NCBI GenBank assembly: GCA_030765045.1
Contig: CM060963.1
Span: 118,481,735 to 118,545,734 of the forward strand
DNA length: 64,000 nt
Origin: Tenodera sinensis
Taxonomy: Eukaryota; Arthropoda; Insecta; Mantodea; Mantidae
Reading direction: 5' to 3'
Below, piece after piece: positions 33,000-44,221 of the stretch. Position 1 is the stretch's first letter. The number at the start of each line of letters is the position of its first letter. The notes beneath the pieces were generated by a model. That model did no database searches. It was given only the letters and a program-made list of their open reading frames with translations, and had not been told where the DNA came from. Both the position numbers and the translations under genes were made by a program.

Positions 33000-34470
33000 T
33001 ATTTAATTTTTGTTGTTCATAGCTCTATTACATTGGCCAAGAAGAGATTGTCTTCTTTCTTAAGCTGTTACAGAGTTGCACTTCTTAAGTTCATGATTAA
33101 GTTTGACATTGGATTTTGAAAATGCATCTTATAACAAATATAACACTGAATATACTGGAAAACAGAATCACTAACATGTTTGGGAAATTCTGATGTATAA
33201 TAAATGATGAACTAACACCTATTCTTATAAGCGAATTCATTATAAGTAATTATTTAAAGTAAAATTATTCTGAACATAGTTAAAAATTACTGCACTTTTT
33301 TTAAAGATATAAGGCTACTGCATTATATTGCCCTGTTAATTATATTGACTGTTTTGTCACTTGAAATCATAGAAACTAGAGGAGTGTGAATGCTGCATAA
33401 CAAAATCATATACTTAAAGTTTAAGTTGTGGATTAAGTCACCTGATTAATTTTAAAATATTTTTGGAAAAGTCACAACAAAGTTATTTTGACATTTTTAG
33501 CAACAATTTTTGGTATTTTTATTGCTTCACTTTCTACACCAGAACTTACTGGAGCCTGTTTCAGTGACCTTTGTCTCTTTCATCTGACAATATTGTCTGA
33601 AAGAGGTTCCAATAGCTTCTGGCATAGAAACGGAAGTTAGTAATAGAAATACCAAATATGTTTACATAAAAAATATCTTATTAATAATTTAGAATGCATA
33701 ACTTCAACAGGTTATGGGTCCAGTTCACACAAGTTATACAGGTAATCAGGTACAACTCAATAACAAGCTCCATATTGGTGATATTATCATGTTCCTGTTA
33801 ATTCACTGGTAGAAAAACATGTGTCAGATTACTGTAAATGCATCACCATTAAGGATATAGGCTAGAATTATGATAGAATTGAAATTAAAAATTAAGAAGC
33901 TTTTTAACCTAGCCTATTGGCCAAAGTGGAAATGGCAAATGAATATGCATATGAAACAGTACAGCATGGTTTAAATTATAAATAACAAATAGCTGTATCT
34001 GGTTGCTCAGAATCCATATAAGCTGACTAGTGATAAGAAGAAACTTACAGGAAGATTGGAGATGAGACAATCCTCAGCAGCATTAATTGCAAGTGTGCTC
34101 AGGCGATCAGTCAGTGGTGATTTAGCTCTAACATATAGGTATATCAACTAAACACATATGGAACAGACTGGTGAGTGTTTACAAACAGAGCAGTGTATGG
34201 AAACTGAGTTTCTTGATGACTGATTTCTTCAAAATTCAATGTGAGCTTGATAGTGAAGTCATGTAATATGTTATTAAAGTTGACAAATTGTTTTTGGACA
34301 TGAATGTGGAACTTTTTCGATAAGGAAAACCAAATTCCAACATTAATATATGGTAGGAGTTTGACTACAATTGGATCAGAATATCAAGAATTCAGCAATG
34401 TTTGGAAATCCTTGGATGACAGTAAACAGATGAGAAATATAAGATTTGAAACTTTCATGGCAATGCTTAT
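33000..34470. other. AT-rich stretch, nothing recognised
   Basis: About 1.5 kb with no supported feature. Confidence 0.4.
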
Positions 34471-34521
34471 TAATTAAAGCTTCTCGGGTTAACAGCCATG
34501 TAATATCCATAAAATTGTATG

Positions 34522-34559
34522 AGCTTTCAGCCATTTCAAACTCCATGGGCATTATCAAG
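34522..34559 (-). ncRNA. Hammerhead-like motif, left PLE-3 arm (variant core)
   Basis: The minus strand reads UUGAUAAU, a helix of GCCCAU with AUGGCU, then GAAAGCUC. Relative to a hammerhead, position 3 is U and position 8 is A, so the 3-8 pair is U-A instead of C-G. Helix III is AGCU instead of ACGU, also self-complementary. It may be a variant or a decayed ribozyme. Confidence 0.4.
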
Positions 34560-34590
34560 AAATGAATAATTAATAAATGAATAATTAATA

Positions 34591-34775
34591 AATAAATGGT
34601 CATCTCAAACTCATGGTCTTCATCAAGAACTACATAAGAAATAAATGGCCATCTCAAAATCACGGCCTTCATTGGAAACTGCATAAGAAATAAATGGCCA
34701 TCTCAAAATCATGGCCTTCATCGGCAACTGCATAAGAAACAAATGGCCATCTCAAAATCACAGACTTCTTTTAAG
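34591..34775. repeat. Tandem repeat, about 49-bp unit, roughly four copies
   Basis: Units begin near 34,591, 34,640, 34,690 and 34,739, each containing 'aaatggccatctcaaaatca' and 'ggccttcat' with small differences. The unit's start is related to the PLE-3 terminus sequence. Confidence 0.88.
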
Positions 34776-34969
34776 CATTCTTGTCCAAGCTGAGCTCAGT
34801 CATAGGCCACTGTCCTTATTAAAATTATTTGGCTTTGATTTAATTTCAATTGCTTTCTTTTATGAATCTGTTGTAATGTTGGTTACTTTGGTGTAAAACC
34901 ATTACCTCATCAAACAAAATTCTGTGACCATTGTTTGAGATGACCATTTATTTATTGATTATTTATTTC

Positions 34970-35007
34970 CTGATAATGGCCATGGAATTTGAAATGGGTA
35001 AAAGCTC
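34970..35007 (+). ncRNA. Hammerhead-like motif, right PLE-3 arm (variant core)
   Basis: Reads CUGAUAAUGGCCAU, a loop, AUGGGU, then AAAAGCUC. It keeps C3 but has A8, and the GAAA block has become AAAA. The AGCU palindrome is kept. Probably a decayed partner of 34,522-34,559. Confidence 0.35.
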
Positions 35008-35012
35008 AAACA

Positions 35013-35368
35013 GACCACCTCCGTAGCGCAGTTGGCAGCACGCTTACCTCTGGCGCAGAGGACCCAGGTTCGATCCCTGGTACCAGCATGGGGATTTTAT
35101 CCCCTCTGGGAGGTCTGGCACGGGGTGCACTCAGCCTCATTAGATCCTGGGGGGACCAATAAAATTGAGGAGCTACTTGATGGAGAAGTAGAGGCCCCAG
35201 GTCTAGAAGACCACATAACTGGCCGGGAGGGCTCGGGGCACTGACCACGTCCCACCCTCCAGTACTGCACCTCACCAATGACGCCTGTAGTGGGCAGAGG
35301 TAAGGGATGCAGCGGCTGAGTGGTAGGCCTTGGCCCTTTGTGGGCTGTCGCGCCGGGGTTTAGTTTTT
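35013..35368 (+). mobile_element. GC-rich tRNA-derived SINE, family S2
   Basis: Flanked by a 13-bp duplication with one mismatch, aaaagctc(a/g)aaca (35,000-35,012 and 35,369-35,381). The head (about 35,018-35,092) is clearly tRNA-like. It has the A box 'tagcgcagttggcagcacg', an anticodon-like stem, the B box 'ggttcgatccc' and a T-arm with 'cccagg...cctgg' pairing. The 260-base body is markedly GC-richer than the surroundings and ends 'ggggtttagttttt'. It inserted into the right arm of PLE-3. RNA polymerase III transcription is expected from the intact boxes. Confidence 0.93.
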
Positions 35369-35429
35369 AAAAGCTCGAACAATTTTATGGATATTACATG
35401 GCTGGTAACCTGAGAAGCTTTAATTGAAG

Positions 35430-37220
35430 GTGACAAATAACTTAACTGAAAAGTTCCGCATAATTGAGACACTTTTAGATATATTTAAAAAATGGTTAAT
35501 GCAAGTGCATTTGCAGCTCATTCTTCAAAATAAATTTTCAAGCCAAAGAGTAAAACTGATTGCATACAAGACATGAGAAAATAAAAATGTTTCTTTCATC
35601 ATAATGAATTTGGTAATTTGAAAAGAAGTTGATGTTTCTTTAAAGAATTAAAGGAAAATAACAAGAAACTACATGGCCTTTCAGTTCACATGATACAAAT
35701 GGAAGTAGACAGAATGAAATAGGAAATGATAAAGCATTCTCAACAAGATTTGGGTGTGCAAAATCTGATGCTTGGATATGTAATTTTGGAGCAACTCAGC
35801 ACAAGATGGCAAATAAACAATCTTTTGCAAACTTTGAGAATTGATGGTTCCAGTCAAGTACAAATGCAAACAAGGAGACCATTCAAGTATTTGGTAGGAA
35901 TTTAATACTGTACATGGAGCAAATTTAGTAAAATGCACTATTTGGGACCATCTCTCAGTTATCGTCTCATGGGGTCTCACAAGGATGAGGAATGCTAACT
36001 AACCAATGACACTGCTTGCCAGTTACGGCTAGAGGTGTGGCACTGTAATGAGAATAAGGAAGGGTGGAGTGGGGATGGCTTTGTAGAAAATCCATGTTTT
36101 AATTTTCTTTAAATTTATCTCCAAGTTCTTAATGCCTATTATGGAAAATACTGTAATTGTTGCTTGAAATTAGTAGTATTTATTGGGTTAAATGATTCTG
36201 TGTTATAAGAACCGCTTTAACTTTGTCCTTAGAATCATCAAAATGTAAAGTTTTACAGCAAATAAAGCAATATTATACAAGAATATAAAAATGTTTAATG
36301 GTTCTACAAATTCTCCCTGTATTTATATTGGAATACTGGAATTAAAATTCATATCAAAATAACTCTAAACATCTTTGTCTAGTATATTCTATTATAATAC
36401 AGTTTCTGCTCTTCAAATGAAAGGTTTTCTTCTAATACCAATGCAATAAACCGCCTTTCTTGGGTGGCATTGAAATGTGCATTTCTGTGAATTTGCACAG
36501 TTTCTGAAATTTGTCGAACATGCTATCAGCTTGCCATAGACCAATAATCTGACCATGGGTAGTTTCTGATGTAAATTACATATTGTGAATCAAGCAACAG
36601 TTGAGAAACGATTTAGTGAACCATCAATACTTCCCTTTCATTGGTTATAACTATGTCCAGCCAGTAGCATGAATACTGCTGTCCTTGGAGAGGAGTAAAG
36701 AGAGGAAAAGAAGGGAAAGCTATAAAGGGCTTCTTAAATAATCATAATACCCTCGCATTTTTCTAAATTAGCTTTCTGTGCAATGGGGTGATACAAATCA
36801 ATTTTATGTGTTTTTAAACACAACATTTTTTATTAATAGAATTTAATATACCTTAAAACTAGCATTGATTCAATTTTTATGCTTTCTGTGTATAATTTAA
36901 TAAGAACTTCTCTGATTGGTGTTACCTCATTAGAGGGGCAGTACCAATCATGTACTCAATTTTCATTTTATGCGGTGTTAGAATATTATGAGGGAACACG
37001 GACCTCCATTTCAAGTTTTAAAAAGATATTAATAATTTTATTAGTTAAATGCACTACTTTTCACAAAGATTGCATAAAAATTGGCCTAAATTTCAATGCA
37101 TGAACAATTTACAATATTTACTTCTAATAAAGGTGAATAATTATAAAGTAGTGATACAAATCAGAACATGTTTACTCTGAATTAAAACTTTCAATATCTG
37201 TGAAACAATACTTTCCCTGT
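35430..37220. other. AT-rich stretch, nothing recognised
   Basis: About 1.8 kb with no supported feature. Confidence 0.4.
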
Positions 37221-37224
37221 TTGT

Positions 37225-39090
37225 CACATGCCACTTCTGGACAATACAGTCACTTTTTTTTTTTCAATTTCTGCTGTATCATTACTTTGTGGAACACAGA
37301 GTTCACTGTCCTGTTGAGCTGTACACATTCCCCTAGAAAGCACACTTTGTATTCCATTGGAGACATTTACCTCTCTATTCTTCCAATGAAATTTCAGATT
37401 GTCTTCCACATGGCATGTTTAACAACAACAAAATCACCTACTGTGGGTGATTTTTCCTGTTTTCTTTGACCAGAAAAAAGATTCTTTTTTCATTAAAGGA
37501 TGATGTGTTAGAGAATGCTGTTTCAGTACTTGAACTGAATGACAATCTTTCTGTTGAAGTACTAGCATGGATGTTAATTCTTCATTGTGAGGACAAAAGT
37601 CATCAATAATAATTTCCTTCCCAGGTTAAAGATTAAGTCATTTCTGTCATTTAACCTCTCCTATAGTATTTGGTGTCCCAATTTGTGCTCTTTCAGATGA
37701 TGAACAAACGATTCAGTCCATTATGTTTCATCACTGCTGGAGTCTGTGTTGTCCATGTTTGAAATTAGCAATATCACTTTAACTGGGAGAAGAGATGAAT
37801 TCCAATTTTATGAAAGCGAGACATGATATTCCTTGCACTTCTGAGGCTTATTTTGTTAAAGCTTTTTTAATCTAATGAGGTAATTCACAAAAAGCAAAAG
37901 TTGCTTCTTTTCTTCTTCTTCTTCTTTTTTTATATTAACATACTCCAATGTAATGCAATGTCGGGTGATGAGTGAATGATGCTCAAGTGTCCGTGGAGTC
38001 TGTAGAGCTTAAAGTTATCTGACATTCGTCTTCTCGAGATAAGAGAAAACCTCAGAAAAAACCGTATCTAGATGACTCGTCCTAACTGAAATTCGAACTC
38101 GGGACCTCTGAATGTCAGGTAGACACAGTACCATAACACCATAAATGTGAGTTCTAAGGTGTTTCACCGTGCTAATTTTAAAGGATAAAAGAATGACCAT
38201 TCAGTGGTTGGCATATGAACATTGAATTAGGTAACAATATTCGTATTTCTCACACATGAAGAGAGAGATGGCTTGACAAACTGTTGCCAATCTTTACTTC
38301 ACTGCCACTTAATTTTCTGACAAAGATATGAGTATTTTCTAAAACCAAGTTTTAAACATGCTAATATCAAACCAGCCACTACCATTTCTGTTAACCATCA
38401 ATGCTTTCCTCCATTCAGCTATCAAAGTGTTTGTTTTTATACTCTATATAGGAGCAAAACACCATCAGCTGCAGCAGCAATCATTACATCCATACTGTAT
38501 TTGAATGTGTCTAGTATCTGTTTGGGATGCTTTATTGTTTGCTTGAGTACCTTTTTAATAGCACAGGATTATCTGTAATGTTGGTCTCATCGTAAACTAT
38601 GATATTCAAGGGTGGTATCCCCTCCAGGTTTTTTTTTTAGGTTGTCAAAATTCTTATGGGTAACCTCTCTTGTTACTACTGCTTGAGGTCTCTTTATATT
38701 CTCTCCACACCTCACAGTTAATTCCTGATTCTGTTCCAAAGGGAATCTGTTTTTCACCCCACATGTTAAATTTAGGTACCCCTGTATAACTTCATGTATT
38801 ACCCTTGGCCTTAAAGAAACTCCTACTTTACATGCTGTAATAGAACCTCTTTAAGATCACACTTTCCTTTACCTTTAGAACTGCAGATCTGACAGGTTGC
38901 AGTTTCCATCTTTGCCTTAGCTCATTATTTAATGTTGTATGTGGAATGCCATATGCCTTAGTAACTTTCCTCATTGATATTTTACCAGTCCACACTGCAG
39001 CTAAATCATTTTCATATATTCAAGTTTGTATTTGCACTTTCTGTGTGGTTCTGGCAATTTCCTTTTTCTTCCTATGATCGGTATTATCCA
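37225..39090 (-). pseudogene. pogo/Tigger-type (jerky-like) transposase, decayed, with a SINE inside
   Basis: On the minus strand, from 39,090 downwards, translation in shifting frames gives 'CKYKLEYMKNDLAAVWTGKISMRKVTKAYGIPHTTLN', the psq-type helix-turn-helix. Degraded linker follows. 'YHSLR*DQH' then marks the catalytic 'YDETN' region, and 'DVMIAAAADGVLLPYI' the next DDE block (about 38,455-38,510). The C-terminal part is 'TLIAEWRKALMV' and, beyond the SINE at 37,925-38,155, 'VGDFVVVKHAMWKT' and 'YKVCFLGE'. The order matches pogo-type transposases with an N-terminal DNA-binding domain and DDE core. Many stops; inactive. Termini were not identified. Confidence 0.7.
37925..38155 (-). mobile_element. 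SINE, family S1, minus-strand copy
   Basis: The minus strand repeats the S1 SINE of 26,076-26,326. The shared parts are the tRNA-like head ('gagttcgaatttcagttag' B box at about 38,085-38,105), 'gaatgtcaggtagac' and its relatives, and the body to 'ggagtatgttaat'. The tail lies at the left, in a T-rich run. Edges are approximate because I found no clean duplication. Confidence 0.8.
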
Positions 39091-39546
39091 ATAAAGATGC
39101 ATTCTTCTACATTTGCACACAAAGCCAGTAATTGCAAAGAGGAAAAAACATGTTTACTAGATAAATATTCACTTAATGCCATTACAATTAAATGCAACTA
39201 TTAACTTTTCATTTTTATGTCAGCTTGGTTGTAGAAATAAAGTTTTCTGTCTGTTTGAAATAGTGCCACTTGAATTCATTGTTTTCATCTTCTCTGCAGA
39301 TAACAGCAATAGCAGGTTACTTCAAACTGAGTGTTCCTAGTGTGGAACTAAATACCTGTTACATGTCATGATGTTCATTGAAAATTTTCTATATAGGAGG
39401 GAGTTTTCATTACCAAAAAGCATAAATGATCAACATTACTAAGATAAGTGAAGTTTTTAGTTTCTAATTTGTTCTTACTTTAGAATCTTGTTGCTTCACT
39501 GTTAATAGCTTCAATTTCCTTAAATAAATGATCAGTATTACCACTA
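39091..39546. other. AT-rich stretch, nothing recognised
   Basis: No supported feature. Confidence 0.4.
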
Positions 39547-39554
39547 AGCATTGG

Positions 39555-39821
39555 CATGAGCAACGGCAGACTTTTTTTCCAGGGGGGGGCCACATGTTGG
39601 AAGTTTGCAATCAGATATTATTAATTCATCATTTTATGGTTGAAATTTATATTTGTTGCAGTTAACCGTATTGATTTGTGCTAAATAACAATTGTCCTAA
39701 ATTAAAATAATAGTTTAATAGTCAATAATTGATTGCACATTAAGTTCAGCAACTTCCAAGGGGGGGCCGTGGCCCCCTTTGCCGCCCCCCCCCCCCCCCC
39801 CCCCCGTTCGCGACGCCCATG
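39555..39821. mobile_element. G/C-homopolymer MITE, copy 1 (hAT-like)
   Basis: Begins CATGAGCAACGG and ends with the inverse of CATGGGCGTCGCG. It is flanked by 8 bp with one mismatch, a(g/a)cattgg (39,547-39,554 and 39,822-39,829). The interior is AT-rich and non-coding, and is about 90 percent shared by eye with copy 2 at 61,883-62,151. A run of 21 C (39,785-39,805) sits just inside the right end, and a run of G inside the left. The 8-bp duplication suggests hAT mobilisation. Confidence 0.8.
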
Positions 39822-39831
39822 AACATTGGTG

Positions 39832-40975
39832 TTATCCCATTGTTTGGTAGATGTTGAAATATTGGTCAATGGGAAGTGTCAACCAGCACATGTTGAAAAT
39901 TATGATATATGCCTGACAGTGGACAGCATGTGCCACAAAATGTGGACTGAACATGATAACAGAACATGTATCTTTGGTAAAGAAGAATGGACATGTGATT
40001 ATGATCACAATAGACCCAATTCAAGGTAATGGTGCATCTGTTACAGAGCACTGCAGCTGTAGCATGATCACCAGGGCAATTATCATGGTCCAAAGATGCT
40101 GAATAAACTGGGCACTGACATTAAGGTACCAGAAAGTTAAAATTTCTGTGATGGATGTGCTTTGAATTAGGCTTATCGTAAACCTTTAAAATAAAAACAA
40201 GAAAGTTCCAACACTACTAGTAAAGCCATTAATGGTGACATCAATGATCATATGTCAGTCAGTGGGATTCACAATGAGAAATATTGTGTTTGTTTCAAAG
40301 ATAATTTCTATAAATTTTGCCAGATATTTTTCATCAAATAAAAGAATGGTATTTCAAGTTGTCTGAAAGTATGTACCAATGTAAGGCACCTATCATCCAT
40401 GAATTGTCACACAGATAAGGAATTATGATGTGATGGCAAAGGAGAATTTGAATGCAAGGAAACATGTTGAATTTTAGGAGAATGGCCATGGACAACAGTA
40501 ATTTCTGTACCCCATACACCTAGGTGGTGGAATCAGTGTCTGGTACAATTCATGACAAATCAAGGGTCTCAGATGAAGACAAAGGAATGAAAACAAGCTA
40601 ATAATCACATATATTAGATGATGGGCTTGTGGCCATCTCTAGTCAGAAAGAGATTGGAAAGTTCATTCACAAACTAACACTACAATTCAAAATTACATCA
40701 GGATAGTTTTCTGGGAATGCATATTGAAAAGCACACAGATGGACTTTTCTTGAATCAGTGATTATACCTGAAACTATCCTGAAGCAATTCAATAGTGAAG
40801 CAAATCCAGTGAAAAATCCTTCAGATCAGAGTGGAGGTGGTTCACAAGAGATTCTTGGTGCCTTATTGCAAGGCAGTTGGGTGCCACCTAATATATTTTA
40901 CAACAGTCACTCATCCAGATTTGGCTTTTGCAGTCTCACAGGTAGCTAAATCTGCAAAACATCCTGCAGAAAAAA
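39832..40975 (+). pseudogene. Ty1/copia retrotransposon polyprotein, decayed fragment
   Basis: Frame-shifting translation follows a copia pol. 'VEILVNGKCQPAHVENY' is the region before the GAG-pre-integrase. Then 'CALN.AYRKPLK' and 'INGDINDHM' give the integrase start with the first Asp. 'KYCVCFKDNFYKFCQIFFIK' and 'CDGKGEFECKE' hold the next catalytic block, and 'SVPHTP' follows. Much of the polyprotein is then missing. It resumes in the RT/connection part with 'DGLFLNQ', 'ILKQFNSEANPVKNPSDQS' and 'THPDLAFAVSQVAK'. The central RT, including YVDD, is deleted. No LTRs or primer-binding site were found. Wholly non-functional. Confidence 0.75.
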
Positions 40976-41106
40976 TTTAAAAGACTATTTAAATAGCCTG
41001 ACCCCTTTGCTCCTGATTGGCTACCAGTGTGCCTAGTTCTTGATGGTCATGGGAGATGTAGTCCATTGCCTTTTTCTTTATTATTTGTTTCGCTAGGTAT
41101 TTTTAT

Positions 41107-41219
41107 AACATCTTAGTTCTTTTGGCCTTTCATGTGGAAAAAACTGCTGCCTCTCATTACCAATGAGAGACAAGGGGTAGAGCCACATGAAAGGGCAAAA
41201 ATGAGCCAAGATGTTAGAA
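41107..41219. repeat. Inverted repeat, about 54-bp arms
   Basis: The left arm 'taacatcttagttcttttgg...' is complemented by '...gagccaagatgtta' on the right, with a spacer of a few bases around 41,162. Matches include 'cctttcatgtgg' and 'ccacatgaaagg'. There are several mismatches. It may be a foldback terminus. Coding near it (41,132-41,338) is not credible. Confidence 0.75.
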
Positions 41220-41345
41220 AGAGACCTACGAAAACAAGTAACAAAGAAAATGGCAATGGAGTACATCACCAAGACCAACAAGAAATAGGTACACCAACAC
41301 CAACATTGATTGATGGACCAGCAGTCAATCAAGAGTAAAGGAACA

Positions 41346-41884
41346 GGGCTACTGGGAAATTACTGACACATAAGCATTAAATGGAAGCTTAAAGAATTTT
41401 ATTAGGTTATTATTAATAAGTTTCTTTTATGATAATTCTTTCTAAAAGAAACCATAAGCTGGATTTTTAGTTTTGTACTTTTTACCCCTTCAACTGTAAT
41501 TACCTAAAATTAAATGTTTTCCTTATGCATCACATAATTTAGTGCATGATCTAAGATGATAAATGGTTTTCTAATTTGTACACTTCAAGCCATAATACTA
41601 CATCTTTATCCTCATAAACTGAAATGTATTTTAGCTACAGGTACCTAGTTCATATGTTAAACTAATAAATTAATTCTACTTAGGAATCAAATACACACTA
41701 AATACTCTACCAACTTTGGTATTTCACCTAATACATTTCATTAACACTCACTCAGAATTAAATTATTAATTTATGCTTCACTGAGTTCAAGTCCAACTAA
41801 TGTTTCTTTAACAACTAGTTCCATTGTTATTTCCACATTTTCACTTTGAAGGCTTTGGCTGGTATAGTGTTTACCATTTTGTAA
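41346..41884. other. AT-rich stretch, nothing recognised
   Basis: No supported feature. Confidence 0.4.
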
Positions 41885-43145
41885 GATGGCTATGTCATTT
41901 CCTAACACAACGCTTTATTGCAACCAGATATGGAAGAAATATATCTAAATATCAACAAGTACACCGTGGCTTACCACAAGGTGCAGTGCTCAGCACTACA
42001 CTTTTTAATATATTTATTAATGATCTACCACAACAAATACAAGAATCAGGCGTGAAGTGTGCACTATTTGCTGATGACTTAGTAATGTGGACTTCAAAAC
42101 CAAAAAGCAAAAGTACAGAACTAGAAAAAACCATGCAACAATCCTTAACCAACTTACAGAGGTGGACCAAAGAAAATTTAATGACTGTTAATACAACAAA
42201 ATCAAACTACCAAATCTTTTCACTAAGAAAAAAACCACTAAAAATAAAACTAAATTTTGAGAGTCAGCAATTACCAGAAACAAAGGAAGCAAAGTATTTA
42301 GGAGTTACATTTGATACCAAACTTACATGGACCAAACAAATAGAAAATGTAATACAAAGAGCAGAGAGGCGCCTTTCACTGTTAAAATGTCTAACAGGAA
42401 TGAAGTGGGGATGTTCCAGAGCAACTCTTAACACAACATACAATGTATATATAAAGCCATTATTTACTTACTGCAGCGAAGTTCTTGTAACAGCAAACAC
42501 AAAAAAAATTCAAATCTTTCAAAACCAAAGTCTGAGACTAATTACAGGTGCTATCAAAACCACACCAATAGCAGCTATGGAAATACTAACCAACCAATAC
42601 CCCATTGAATATGAAATAGAAAAAGCGGCTCTTATTCAACACGAAAAGTTGATCAGACTCCCATTCAATACATTTCACAAGAGAAATTTTATACATACAC
42701 TAAAGACTCAGGAGAGCTTTCTTTCCAAAATTCAAGACATCAAGAAGAATGTACACCTTCCTAACTCAAAGTAAAACTTGATATCTAAAGTCAGTCCGAC
42801 ACAAACATTAGACATCACATATTATTTACACCTGACAGAATAGGTTAAGAAAAGTGATACTCTAACTAGTGTTCTAAAATTATTGGCATTAGAGACATCC
42901 ATACTAGATTTCCAGAACGTGAATGGCTGCATATTTATACTGATGGATCAGTGGAGCAGGGGCTGGAGTCACGTGTCACCTCTTTTCCTATTACAAATCT
43001 TTAAGTTATGGAACTACTAACTTTGATGGAGAAATTGAAGCAATTCAAATGGCCCTACAAAATCTTTTGTATAGAATTTCACATTTTCAGCAAGCAGTTA
43101 TTCTTCCAATGGATACCAGCTCACTTCAACCAGTAATGCTTTAAT
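41885..43145 (+). pseudogene. LINE-R copy B: reverse transcriptase and start of RNase H
   Basis: Homology to copy A begins at 'atggctatgtcatttcc' (41,885). The RT frame is open to 42,774 with 'GLPQGAVLSTTLFNIFINDL' and 'CALFADDLVMW', differing from copy A by scattered substitutions such as KSN for KSK. A stop follows 'LPNSK' at 42,774. The RNase H start is frameshifted. The homologue of the hAT target ('aagttatggaactacta', about 43,010-43,027) is uninterrupted, making this a paralogous empty site. About 100 bases are deleted near 43,105, and homology ends near 43,145. The endonuclease and 3' end are missing. Confidence 0.9.
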
Positions 43146-43266
43146 AGTCTGGGTTTTAATCCCTAATTACATAACTCATCCATCAGTACATATGTAAAAC
43201 AGAAACCCTTGCAAAATACCTATCGCTGCAACAAATTAAACAGATCACAGATAAGAATTTATTATA
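43146..43266. other. Short unassigned segment
   Basis: Between LINE-R copy B and a hAT-like terminus; no feature seen. Confidence 0.3.
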
Positions 43267-44221
43267 CAGGAGTCGGCAAATCGGTCACTTTGATTGCATG
43301 AATGGTGACATCATGGAACACAACCCAGCATGTGCATGATATGTGGTTTGAAGGAGAGGTTTGAAAGTCACAGTGGTGGCACAAAGGAACTTCATGACTT
43401 CTAACTCATATTTGATTTTATATATGCTTAACACATATATACAGATTGAGAGGGCATTTAGTTTTCATTAATTTATCCTTTACTTCTTCTGGAGCATTAT
43501 AGTCTCACACTTGTTTATTCACAAGTACTGATGTACAACACAACATGTAGGTTTTCATCTGTCAATTTGTGATATGCTTTTAGATTTTACAACCTTCAGT
43601 TTAGAGAACAATTGCTCACACATATATGTTGAGCCAAGCATAGTATAATAAATGCAGCAAATGAATACAAAACGGAAATTTTGCCATATCAAGTTCTCTA
43701 AATAAATTCAAACCAGTTTATTTTCCAATTGTGATTTTACACAATGACCTTTAAGGTTTTAGTTTTTTTAAAATTAGTGTACTTTCTAATCCACTTCTTC
43801 ACTAGACTACAAACTTCAGTGAATATTTAAACATTATGATTGCATTTATGAACAAATGTTTGTTTTATATTATCCTTTTAAAATGTCTCCTGCCTGTGAC
43901 TTGCTTGTGATCTTTGTGACAAGATATGTATTGTCTTTTAATGTTTGACTTGTAAAAACAAATCAAAACTTTTGAGTACAACAGACATTTCACATTCTTG
44001 CCCATAGCACAGCAAAAACACTTTTCTTTCCACTCCTCCTGGAATGGGAAGGTTACCTTGAGTTTTTGTTGTGTAGAAATAACCATATCATATCAATGAG
44101 GTATACACCACTGTTTATTTACATTTGAATGCATGTTGATTGCAGGAGGGAGGGCTGACAGAGGGCTGCATTTTGATTTACCCCTGATGGTGGTATTATG
44201 TCACATCATCGTCAACCCCTG
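43267..44221 (-). mobile_element. Decayed hAT element with C-terminal dimerisation remnant
   Basis: The left end begins CAGGAGTCGGCAAATC. The right end read inward begins CAGGGGTTGACGATG. Both are of the CAGGGG hAT type but poorly matched, and no duplication pairs. Minus-strand translation near 43,560-43,640 gives 'GSTYMCEQLFSKLKVVKSKS', the hAT C-terminal block of the GTF2IRD2/SCAND3-like kind. No other transposase motif is readable. A long-dead, internally deleted copy. Confidence 0.6.

Larger units (their letters stand above)
34475..35425. mobile_element. PLE-3: pair of inverted PLE-type termini with repeats between, split by a SINE
   Basis: The left arm (34,475-34,560) and right arm (about 34,960-35,012 plus 35,382-35,425) are inverted copies sharing 'ccatgtaatatccataaaat' and 'agcttctcgggttaac'-type blocks. 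A SINE (35,013-35,368) splits the right arm. The interior has a 49-bp tandem repeat and no recognisable endonuclease. The hammerhead-like layout in each arm and the inverted arrangement are why I place it with the PLEs; the family assignment is inference. Confidence 0.6.

Noticed and set aside
34591..34775. CRISPR-like array
   Set aside because: The repeats are adjacent with no unique spacers, and the DNA is eukaryotic.
35018..35092. Functional tRNA gene
   Set aside because: The boxes are good, but it is the head of a 356-bp unit with a target duplication and no terminator directly after the acceptor region; a SINE explains it better.
39826..40029. Small secreted Cys-rich protein
   Set aside because: There is no signal peptide, and the sequence aligns with the copia region before integrase, continuing into integrase motifs downstream.
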